A DNA stretch of 64,000 nucleotides, taken from assembly GCF_031760065.1 (NCBI RefSeq), contig NZ_CP134500.1:6882001-6946000 (forward strand), written 5' to 3'. This document shows, piece after piece, positions 24,452 to 33,943 of the stretch. The translations under genes and the position numbers were made by a program. Numbering within the stretch: the first letter of the stretch is position 1; each line of letters opens with the position of its first letter. The DNA comes from Streptomyces durocortorensis. Its GTDB lineage: Bacteria; Actinomycetota; Actinomycetes; Streptomycetales; Streptomycetaceae. Under the pieces are notes generated by a model, which was not told where the DNA came from, ran no database searches, and worked only from the letters and a program-made list of their open reading frames with translations.

Positions 24452-24982
24452 TCAGCGAGACGATCGTGGCCGCAGCACGGCGACGGCGAACACCGCGGGA
24501 GCGGTGATCAGCAGGGTCAGGGACACCAGCGACGGTCCACTCCGGGGCTCTTTGCGGGTCGGTTTGCGGTACGCGGGCCGGGCCACGGGCCGGGGCGCCG
24601 CCGGTTGTGCCCGCACCGAGGACTCCGGCGGGGCCGACGGCTTCGGCGGCGGTTGCGGTGCGGGCGGCGGCGGTGGTGCCGCAGTGGGCGGAGGCGGAGG
24701 CGGAGGCGGAGGCGGCGGAGGAGGTGGAGGCGGTGGCGGCGGCGGTGGTGGAGGTGGCGGCGGCGGTTTGGGAGGTGGCGGCGGTGGAGGCGGCTCCGGG
24801 GTGGAGACCGCCGCGCACCCCCCGTCGCCCGCCACGGCGACCGAGGAACTGCCGTCGCCCCGCCCGATCGAGGCCACCGCGCAGTTGTCGGCGGTCGCGG
24901 GCGGCGGTACGGCTATCAGCCAGAGGAGTGCGGCGGCTGCCGTGAGCCGCCCGATGCGTGATCCGTACACGACGGGGAGCAT
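24452..24982 (-). CDS. Poly-proline surface protein
   Basis: 176 residues. An N-terminal signal peptide (LTAAAALLWLIAVPPPATA) leads to a short Cys-containing region (DNCAVASIG... GGCAAVS). A proline tract of eight Pro, one Lys and 27 uninterrupted Pro follows (residues 64-99, 24686-24793). A basic Pro-rich linker and a C-terminal membrane segment (LTLLITAPAVFAVAVL) end in RPRSSR. The tract would be a stiff polyproline-II spacer across the cell wall. It is likely to need EF-P for translation. The coding strand was chosen for the signal peptide and membrane tail; the opposite strand would be a glycine run without such features. Confidence 0.72.
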   Translation of the reverse strand: MLPVVYGSRIGRLTAAAALLWLIAVPPPATADNCAVASIGRGDGSSSVAVAGDGGCAAVSTPEPPPPPPPPKPPPPPPPPPPPPPPPPPPPPPPPPPPPTAAPPPPPAPQPPPKPSAPPESSVRAQPAAPRPVARPAYRKPTRKEPRSGPSLVSLTLLITAPAVFAVAVLRPRSSR

Positions 24983-25199
24983 GATCCACGCAGCCGGGGG
25001 AAACGCGGGACTTCCGGGTGATTCCCCTGATCGTGGGGATAATGGGCCATTCGTGTTTGCGCGGTGATCACGACCCGCCGGAATTCTTCTCCGCCTCCCT
25101 TTGAACGCGAACCGGTCGCCGCCCCGTACCTAGGGCCATGAACGACGCGGTCACGCGTCGTCATCGGCAGCGATACGACGAAGTACTACGGGAGTCGAC

Positions 25200-26171
25200 A
25201 TGAACACCTGGCGCAACGCCTCGCTCGCGGTCACCGCCGCGGCCCTGTTGACGCTCACGACGGCGTGCGGTCAGGAGAACGGCGCGGCCTCGCCCAACGG
25301 ACAGTCCGTCGGCAACGCGGCCCCGGCCCAGCAGCCCGCGGAGAGCGGGTACGGTTCGGCCGGCGGCGGCTACGGCTCCGGGGCCGACGCGGACGCCGCG
25401 GAAACGAAGGAAGCCGGTCAACTCGGTGTGCGGGACAGCAAGAAGCTCGGGAAGGTGCTCACCGACAGCGAGGGCTTCACGCTCTACCGCTTCGACAAGG
25501 ACACCGCGAACCCGCCCAAGTCGAACTGCGACGGCGAGTGCGCGGCGATCTGGCCCGTGGTGGGCGCGGGCAACGCCGTGGCCGCCGCGGGCACCGACGA
25601 CGAACTGCTCGGGGAGGTCACCCGGGCCGACGGCACCAAGCAACTCACCATCGACGGGTGGCCGATGTACCGGTACGCGAAGGACACCGCACCGGGTCAG
25701 GTCAACGGGCAGGGGGTCGGCGGGACCTGGTTCGCCTCGGCCCCCGACGGAAAGAAGGCGGCGGTCAACGCCGACAGCGCGGGCGCGGGCGCCGCCGAGC
25801 CCGCCGACCCCGCGGGGCTCTCGGTCCGCAAGGACCCGAAACTCGGCGACATCGTGGTGGACGGCCGCGGTATGACCGTTTACCGGTTCACCAAGGACTC
25901 CGCATGGCCGATGAAGACGGCGTGCACGGGCGACTGCCTCAAGAAGTGGCCGGTAGTCGCTCCCGTGGCCAAAAGCGAGGTGGACGGAGTGACGACGAAG
26001 GGATTCGTCACCTTCGACCGCCCTGACGGTATCAAGCAGCAGACCATCGACTGCTGGCCGATCTATACGTTCGCCGGTGACTCGAAGCCCGGCGACACCA
26101 ACGGCCAAGGAGTCGGCGGCACCTGGTATGCCGTTTCCCCCGATTCGAAACTCGTCGGTGCCGCCAAGTAA
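25200..26171 (+). CDS. SCO0930-family lipoprotein (two secreted repeats)
   Basis: 323 residues. A signal peptide ends in the lipobox TTAC near residue 23, followed by a Gly/Ser/Ala linker. Two copies of the Lipoprotein_15 repeat (about 75-185 and 200-320) follow. Each has a GFTLYRFDKD or GMTVYRFTKD opening, a C-x3-C pair near WPVV, and a GQGVGGTWF/Y ending. Repeat proteins of this type are extracellular and of unknown function. It precedes a methyltransferase and a GGDEF/EAL gene, an order I recall from S. coelicolor SCO0930-0928. ATG at 25200. Confidence 0.92.
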   Translation: MNTWRNASLAVTAAALLTLTTACGQENGAASPNGQSVGNAAPAQQPAESGYGSAGGGYGSGADADAAETKEAGQLGVRDSKKLGKVLTDSEGFTLYRFDKDTANPPKSNCDGECAAIWPVVGAGNAVAAAGTDDELLGEVTRADGTKQLTIDGWPMYRYAKDTAPGQVNGQGVGGTWFASAPDGKKAAVNADSAGAGAAEPADPAGLSVRKDPKLGDIVVDGRGMTVYRFTKDSAWPMKTACTGDCLKKWPVVAPVAKSEVDGVTTKGFVTFDRPDGIKQQTIDCWPIYTFAGDSKPGDTNGQGVGGTWYAVSPDSKLVGAAK

Positions 26172-26426
26172 TCGCGGCAGCGGCGAATAACCGCCCAGGA
26201 GCCCCAAGTGGCCCCGAACCACCGGGAAACGGCGCCCGGAGTGCCGGTCCGTCGCTGCGTGCGTACGCGCAGCGACGGACCGGCCGCACATGCCACCGGA
26301 GTGTGACCAATAACGGACCGCTAATTTCCGTTTCCACTCGCCCTCTTGGCGGCCGATCAGTAGCCTCTGGTCAACACTGACCATGAACATGGCCGGATCG
26401 CCGTGGCGAACTTGTTGGAGACATCG

Positions 26427-27245
26427 ATGGAGCGTCCCGCCTGGGCACCGCAGGGCATTGACATTTCGGTGCCGAGCGTGTCTCGCATGTACGACTTCTA
26501 TCTGGGCGGATCGCACAATTTCGAGGTGGACCGGGAAGCCGCGCGCAAGGCCATGGAGTTCCTCCCGGGCCTCCCCAAGATCATGCAGGCCAATCGGGCC
26601 TTTATGCGCCGCGCCGTCCGCCATGCCGTTGACGCCGGGATCGACCAGTTCCTCGACATCGGCTCCGGCATCCCGACCTTCGGCAACGTCCACGAGGTCG
26701 CCCAGGCCGCCGACCCCGGGGCCAAGGTGGCGTACGTCGACCACGACCCGGTAGCCGTCGCCCACAGCCAGGCGGTGCTGGAGGGCAACGACCGCGCGGT
26801 CACCGCCGCCGCCGACCTGCGCCGCCCCAAGGACATCCTGGCGCACCCGGAGATCACCGGGCTGCTCGACCTGAACCGCCCGGTCGCCCTGCTGCTGGTC
26901 GCGGTGCTCCACTTCGTCGAGGACGCCGACGACCCGTACGCCGCGGTCGCCGAACTGCGCGACGCGCTGGCCCCCGGCAGCCTGATCGTCCTGACCCACG
27001 CCTCGTACGAGGGCATCCCACTGCCCAAGGAGGAGGCCGACGGGACGGTCGGCGTCTACCGGAACATCCGCAACCCGCTGATCATGCGCTCGCGCGAGGA
27101 GATCGGCCGGTTCTTCGACGGTTACGAGATGGTCGAGCCGGGACTCGTGTCGATGCCCGAATGGCGGCCCGACACCCCGCAGGCGCCGGGGCAGGAAGAC
27201 CCGTACGCCTTCTCGGGTTTCGCCGGGGTTGGGCGCAAGGCGTGA
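26427..27245 (+). CDS. SAM-dependent methyltransferase (DUF574/Methyltransf_19)
   Basis: 272 residues. Family marks are SRMYDFYLGGSHNFEVDREA near the N-terminus, QFLDIGSGIPTFGNVHEVAQ (the SAM-binding glycine loop), and VAYVDHDPVAVAHSQAVL. VLHFVEDADDPYAAVA and LTHASYEG follow further on. This is the large actinobacterial family of S-adenosylmethionine methyltransferases with unknown substrates. ATG at 26427 has GGAGACATCG upstream; a GTG at 26403 would add eight residues. The stop overlaps the start of the following GGDEF/EAL gene, so the two are coupled. Confidence 0.88.
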   Translation: MERPAWAPQGIDISVPSVSRMYDFYLGGSHNFEVDREAARKAMEFLPGLPKIMQANRAFMRRAVRHAVDAGIDQFLDIGSGIPTFGNVHEVAQAADPGAKVAYVDHDPVAVAHSQAVLEGNDRAVTAAADLRRPKDILAHPEITGLLDLNRPVALLLVAVLHFVEDADDPYAAVAELRDALAPGSLIVLTHASYEGIPLPKEEADGTVGVYRNIRNPLIMRSREEIGRFFDGYEMVEPGLVSMPEWRPDTPQAPGQEDPYAFSGFAGVGRKA

Positions 27246-29416
27246 GCATCCCCGCCCAGGCGTCCGGTGAGCCGGACACGGAACCGGACGGTCCCGAAGG
27301 CCGCCTCCGGAGATTCGCCAGGATCTGGAGCCGGGCCATCTTTCCCCTGACGGCCACCTCCCTGACCCGGCCCGAGTTCGAAGAGCATCTGCTGCCCCTG
27401 GCCCGCGAGCTCAACGGCATCCTGCACGCCCGTCCCTTCGACGCCTCGCCCGCCCAGCGGGTCGGCGCGGCCCTGGTCGACGCGCACTGCACCGACCCGG
27501 ACGCCCTCAGCTCCACGCTCGGCGTCGTCGACTCCTACCTCGTCCTCTACTGCGGCCACAACGGGCCCGGCGTCCTGTCCACCGAGGACGGGCGGGCCCG
27601 CTGCGCCCGCATCCAGCACACGCTGGCGGCCGGTTTCTCCCAGGCGCTGCGTGAGCGCACGCTCGCCGAGCAGGAGGCCATCGCCCGCTCGGCGCTGACG
27701 GCCCGTTCGCACGCCGAAGAGGCCCTGCACGCCACGGAGGCGCGGTTCCGCGCGGTCTTCGAGGACGCGGCCGTCGGCATCGGCATCGCCGACCTGGACG
27801 GCAACGTCCTGGAGGTCAACGACACCCTCACCAAGATGTTCGGCGGTCTGGAGCACCACGTCCGCAGCCACAAGGTGAACGAGTGGGTCCACCCCGAGGA
27901 CTCGCCCCAGGTGTGGAAGTTCTACAACGAGCTGGTACGCGGCGAACGCGACCACTACCGGGTCGAGAAGGCGTACTACCGCAACGACGGTACGGTCCTG
28001 TGGACCAACCTCACCGTCTCCCTGCTGCGCGACCCCGAAGGCCGCCCGCAGTACCAGCTCGCCCTGATGGAGGACACCACCGAACGGCGCCTGCTCAACC
28101 TGCGGCTGCGCTACGAGGCCACCCACGACGCGCTCACCGGGCTGCCCAACCGGACGCTGTTCTTCGAGCGTCTTGAGAAGGCCCTCACCGCCCAGGACGG
28201 CACCCGCTTCGGCCTGTGCTACCTCGACCTCGACGGCTTCAAGGCGATCAACGACAGCCTCGGCCACGCGGCGGGCGACCGCCTACTCGTCGAGGTCGCC
28301 GACCGGCTCCAGAGCTGTGCCACCGCACCCGGCGAGATGGTCGCCCGGCTCGGGGGCGACGAGTTCGTGGCCCTGACCACCGGCCCCGACACCGCCGACG
28401 AGGTGGACGAACTGGCGGGCCGCATCCTCAACGTGCTGGCCGCCCCCATCCGGCTGGACGGCCGTGAACTCACCGTCCGCGGTTCGATCGGCGTCGTCGA
28501 GGGGCCCTCCGGGGAGCGCAGCGCCGCCGAGGTGCTGCGCAGCGCGGACATCACCATGTACCGGGCCAAGGCGGCGGGCGGCAACCGCTACCAGCTCGCC
28601 GACGCGGAGGCCGACGCCCGGGCCATCACCCGGCACGGGCTGACCACCGCGCTCCCGGCGGCGCTGGACCGGGGCGAGTTCTTCATCGAGTACCAGCCGC
28701 TCGTCCACCTCGGCGACGGCACGGTCCACGGTGCGGAGGCGCTCGTACGGTGGTGCCATCCCCAGTACGGGGTGCTGGGGCCCGACCGGTTCATCCCGCT
28801 CGCCGAGCACACCGGCCTCATCGTGCCCCTCGGGCGCTGGGTTCTGGAGGAGTCCGTCCGGCAGGCGAACTTCTGGCAGGAGCGGCACAGCGACGGCGGT
28901 CCCCTGCGGATCAACGTCAACCTCTCGCCGACCCAGCTGCACCACCCCCGCCTGGTCGCCGAGACGGTCGACGTGCTGGAGCGCTCCGGCCTGGAGCCGG
29001 GCGCGCTGTGCCTGGAGGTCACCGAATCCGCCCTGATCGGCGCCGACGACGATCTCCTCAAGCCGCTGCGGCAGCTCGCCGAGATGGGCGTCGACATCGC
29101 CCTCGACGACTTCGGCACCGGCTACTCGAACCTGGCGAACCTGCGCCGCCTGCCGGTCAGCGTGCTCAAGCTGGACCGTTCCTTCACCCGGGGCATGCAG
29201 CAGCACCCGGCCGACCCGGTCGATCTGAAGATCGTGGAGGGCATCGTGTCCCTGGCCCACAGCCTGGAGCTGGCCGTGACGGTGGAGGGCGTGGAGACCG
29301 GCGCCCAGGCCGAGCAGCTGCGCCGACTGGGCTGCGACACCGCCCAGGGCTGGTACTACGCCCGCCCCGGCGCCCCGGACCGCATCCACTCCCTGCTCCT
29401 GGCCGACGCGGTCTGA
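27242..29416 (+). CDS. rmdA: PAS-GGDEF-EAL cyclic-di-GMP enzyme (RmdA-like)
   Basis: 724-residue cytosolic protein. The N-terminal 150 residues are helical, then a PAS domain (about 165-285) is followed by GGDEF (about 290-455) with an intact GGDEF at 371-375. The EAL domain (about 460-720) has EAL at 499-501, with metal/catalytic motifs NVNLSPTQL, EVTESALI, DDFGTGYSNL, KLDRSF and VEGVET. Both active sites look complete, so synthesis, hydrolysis or both are possible. S. coelicolor RmdA, a c-di-GMP phosphodiesterase affecting development, has this architecture and, as I recall, the same neighbours. GTG at 27242 overlaps the methyltransferase stop (GTGA). Confidence 0.82.
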   Translation: MSIPAQASGEPDTEPDGPEGRLRRFARIWSRAIFPLTATSLTRPEFEEHLLPLARELNGILHARPFDASPAQRVGAALVDAHCTDPDALSSTLGVVDSYLVLYCGHNGPGVLSTEDGRARCARIQHTLAAGFSQALRERTLAEQEAIARSALTARSHAEEALHATEARFRAVFEDAAVGIGIADLDGNVLEVNDTLTKMFGGLEHHVRSHKVNEWVHPEDSPQVWKFYNELVRGERDHYRVEKAYYRNDGTVLWTNLTVSLLRDPEGRPQYQLALMEDTTERRLLNLRLRYEATHDALTGLPNRTLFFERLEKALTAQDGTRFGLCYLDLDGFKAINDSLGHAAGDRLLVEVADRLQSCATAPGEMVARLGGDEFVALTTGPDTADEVDELAGRILNVLAAPIRLDGRELTVRGSIGVVEGPSGERSAAEVLRSADITMYRAKAAGGNRYQLADAEADARAITRHGLTTALPAALDRGEFFIEYQPLVHLGDGTVHGAEALVRWCHPQYGVLGPDRFIPLAEHTGLIVPLGRWVLEESVRQANFWQERHSDGGPLRINVNLSPTQLHHPRLVAETVDVLERSGLEPGALCLEVTESALIGADDDLLKPLRQLAEMGVDIALDDFGTGYSNLANLRRLPVSVLKLDRSFTRGMQQHPADPVDLKIVEGIVSLAHSLELAVTVEGVETGAQAEQLRRLGCDTAQGWYYARPGAPDRIHSLLLADAV

Positions 29417-29500
29417 CGGGGAGGGCCGGACTCACGGTCCGAACCGGGCGGGCGGGGCGCCGTCTCGGCCGGGGCGCCGGGCGAGGTCGGGGGCCCCGGC

Positions 29501-30397
29501 TCAGCCCGAGGCCGCCCCGAGCTCCAGCAGCATCCGCTGGAGCTCGCGCGCGGCCCGGGGCGGGGCGACGTCGCTACGGTGCGCCAGGGCGATCGTGCGC
29601 CGCAGCCCGGCCCCCGCCAGCGGGGTCTTCCGCAGATCGTGGCCCGCCCGGTTCGCGGTCATGCCCGGCACCACGGCGATGCCGAGCCCCGCGCGTACGA
29701 AACCGAGCACCGCGTCCATCTCGCCGCCCTCCACCGTGAACGAGGGCTCGAACCCCTCCGCGCGGCACGCGGCGAGCGTCAGCTCCCGCAGGTTGTAGCC
29801 GTGGCGGAACATCACCATCGGGGCGTCACGCAGATCGGCGATCCGCACCCGCCCGCCGCGCCCCGGCGCGGGCTCCGCCGCCGAGGACACCACCACCAGG
29901 TCCTCGTGGAGCAGCTCCACCGTGGTCAGCGCGGGGGACCCGGCGGGCAGCGGCAGCACCACCAGGGCCAGATCGAGCGCACCGCGCGCCAGTTGACGTA
30001 CGAGGTCGTGCGAGCCGCCCTCCTCCAGCAGCAGCCGCACCCCCGGGTGCCGGTCATGGAAGGCGCGCAGAACGTCCGGCAGCAGACCCGTGCACAGACT
30101 CGGCGTCGCCCCGAGCCGCACCCGGCCGCTGCGCAGCTGCACCAGCTCCTGCACCTCCTGCCGCGCGGTCTCCGCGTCGGCGAGGATGCGCCGGGCCAGG
30201 GGGAGGAGCGCCTCGCCCGCGTCGGTGAGGGCGATATTGCCCCGGGCCCGGCTGAACAGCTCGGCGCCCAACTCCGTCTCCAGTGCCCGGATCTGCTGGG
30301 AGAGCGAAGGCTGCGACACATGCACCGCCTCGGCGGCCCGGGTGAAGTGCCGGGTCTCGGCGACGGCCACGAAATAGGTGAGCTGCTGGAAGTGCAT
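29501..30397 (-). CDS. LysR-family transcriptional regulator
   Basis: 298 residues. The N-terminal winged helix has LTYFVAVAETRHFTRAAEAV, VSQPSLSQQIRALE and TELGAELFSRARGNIALTDA. The substrate-binding half starts near RVRLGATPSLCTGLLPDVL. ATG at 30397 begins MHFQQLTYF, the classical LysR start. It is divergent from sdhC with 96 bp between, and an ATAG-N7-CTAT element lies in that gap. It therefore probably controls the succinate dehydrogenase operon and itself. The inducer is unknown. Confidence 0.9.
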   Translation of the reverse strand: MHFQQLTYFVAVAETRHFTRAAEAVHVSQPSLSQQIRALETELGAELFSRARGNIALTDAGEALLPLARRILADAETARQEVQELVQLRSGRVRLGATPSLCTGLLPDVLRAFHDRHPGVRLLLEEGGSHDLVRQLARGALDLALVVLPLPAGSPALTTVELLHEDLVVVSSAAEPAPGRGGRVRIADLRDAPMVMFRHGYNLRELTLAACRAEGFEPSFTVEGGEMDAVLGFVRAGLGIAVVPGMTANRAGHDLRKTPLAGAGLRRTIALAHRSDVAPPRAARELQRMLLELGAASG

Positions 30398-30419
30398 GGG
30401 GCGACGATAACGCCCATCA

Positions 30420-30434
30420 ATAGTGATTTCCTAT
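30420..30434. promoter_or_regulatory. Candidate LysR site (ATAG-N7-CTAT)
   Basis: ATAGTGATTTCCTAT is a dyad with 4-bp arms that meets the LysR T-N11-A rule, located between the divergent LysR and sdhC starts. The position is right; binding is inferred. Confidence 0.4.
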
Positions 30435-30493
30435 GGAGATCAGCCAGACCATGTCTTGGACTGATCAGGTCGTTCGCCCCTACCGTCAGGTTC

Positions 30494-31198
30494 ATGGCAT
30501 TGGCAACGCGGACGGACCGACGGCCGTCGATGACGCGTACGCTCTGGGACTCGACCGTCGGCAAGAAGACGATCATGGCCGTCTCCGGCCTGATCATGCT
30601 CGGGTACCTCGTCGTCCACATGGCCGGGAATCTGAAGATCTTCTTCGGGCCCGGCACGTTCGACGGGTACGCCCACTGGCTGCGCACGCTGGGCGAACCG
30701 GTCCTGCACTACGAGTGGGCGCTGTGGATCGTCCGCGTGGGGCTGGTCGCGGCCGTCGTGCTGCACGGCGTCTCCGCCTACCAGCTGAGCCGCCGCGACA
30801 TCAGGGCGCGCCCCGCCAAGTACGTCCACAAGAAGGCCCGTGCCGACTACGCCACCCGGACCATGCGCTGGGGCGGGATCATCCTCGCCCTCTTCATCGT
30901 CTGGCACATCCTCGACCTGACGACCGGTACCGTCCACACGAGCTTCGAGGCCGGGCACCCGTACCAGAACGTCATCGACACCTTCTCGACCTGGTACGGC
31001 AACGTCATCTACATCGTCGCCGTGCTCGCCATGGGCCTGCACGTCCAGCACGGCTTCTGGAGCGCCGCGCAGACCCTGGGCGTAGGCAACGCGACCCGCG
31101 ACCGCATCCTGAAGACCCTCGCCAACCTCCTCGCCACGGCGCTGACGGTGGGCTTCATCTCCGTACCCGTCGCCGTCATGACCGGAGTGGTGAGCTGA
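30494..31198 (+). CDS. sdhC: Succinate dehydrogenase cytochrome b subunit
   Basis: 234 residues with five membrane segments: [76 protein letters not shown] and [18 protein letters not shown]. Histidines placed for heme ligation are present (HMAGN, LHGVS, WHILD, HVQHG). This matches the fused five-helix cytochrome b of type B succinate:menaquinone reductases. It anchors SdhA/SdhB and passes electrons to menaquinone. ATG at 30494; an upstream in-frame opening is not coding. The flavoprotein gene begins one base after its stop. Confidence 0.92.
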   Translation: MALATRTDRRPSMTRTLWDSTVGKKTIMAVSGLIMLGYLVVHMAGNLKIFFGPGTFDGYAHWLRTLGEPVLHYEWALWIVRVGLVAAVVLHGVSAYQLSRRDIRARPAKYVHKKARADYATRTMRWGGIILALFIVWHILDLTTGTVHTSFEAGHPYQNVIDTFSTWYGNVIYIVAVLAMGLHVQHGFWSAAQTLGVGNATRDRILKTLANLLATALTVGFISVPVAVMTGVVS

Positions 31199-31199
31199 C

Positions 31200-33145
<1,946 letters not shown>

Positions 33146-33149
<4 letters not shown>

Positions 33150-33892
33150 AGCTCACCCTGCGCGTCTGGCGCCAGCGAGACGCGGAAACGCCCGGCGCCA
33201 TGGCCACCTACGAAGTCGACAACATCTCCGCCGACATGTCGTTCCTGGAGATGCTCGACACCCTCAACGAGGAGCTCATCCTCGCCGGTGACGAGCCCGT
33301 CGCCTTCGACCACGACTGCCGCGAGGGCATCTGCGGCGCGTGCAGCCTCGTCATCAACGGCGACGCCCACGGCCCGGAGCGCACCACCACCTGCCAGCTC
33401 CACATGCGGTCCTTCGCCGACGGCGACACGATCGACATCGAGCCCTGGCGCGCCTCGGCCTTCCCGGTCGTCAAGGACCTGGTCGTGGACCGCTCCTCGT
33501 TCGACCGGATCATCCAGTCCGGCGGCTACATCTCAGCCCCCACCGGCACCGCGCCCGACGCACACGCCACCCCCGTGCCCAAGCCGGACGCCGACTTCGC
33601 CTTCGAGCACGCCGAGTGCATCGGCTGCGGAGCCTGTGTCGCCGCCTGCCCCAACGGCTCGGCGATGCTGTTCACCTCGGCCAAGGTCAACCACCTGGGC
33701 GTCCTGCCGCAGGGCGCCCCGGAACGCGAGACGCGGGTGCTGGACATGGTGGCCCAGATGGACGAGGAGGGGTTCGGCGGCTGCACCCTGACCGGCGAGT
33801 GCGCGACCGCCTGCCCGAAGGGCATCCCGCTGCCGTCGATCGCCGCGATGAACAAGGAGTGGCTGCGCGCGACGCGCAAGGTCCGCCGCTGA
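33146..33892 (+). CDS. sdhB: Succinate dehydrogenase iron-sulfur subunit
   Basis: 248 residues. The N-terminal 2Fe-2S ferredoxin fold has [16 protein letters not shown] and a downstream TTTCQLHM cysteine. The C-terminal 4Fe-4S/3Fe-4S domain has [15 protein letters not shown] and [15 protein letters not shown]. The last visible domain is complete and ends ATRKVRR. The ATG overlaps the sdhA stop (ATGA). It bridges electrons from the flavin to the heme/menaquinone subunit. A long hairpin follows the gene. Confidence 0.95.
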
Positions 33893-33902
33893 AGCGGGTG
33901 TT

Positions 33903-33943
33903 GATCCCGTACGGCTGCGACAGTGCTGGAGCCGTACGGGATC
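33903..33943. terminator. Bidirectional terminator hairpin after sdhB
   Basis: A perfect 14-bp stem (33903-33916 with 33930-33943) and a 13-base loop. Its right arm covers the first bases of the converging UvrA-like gene's stop. It has no T-tract. Confidence 0.85.

Noticed and set aside
24504..25067. Glycine-run protein on the + strand
   Set aside because: It is the reverse of the proline tract; the minus-strand reading has a signal peptide and membrane tail.
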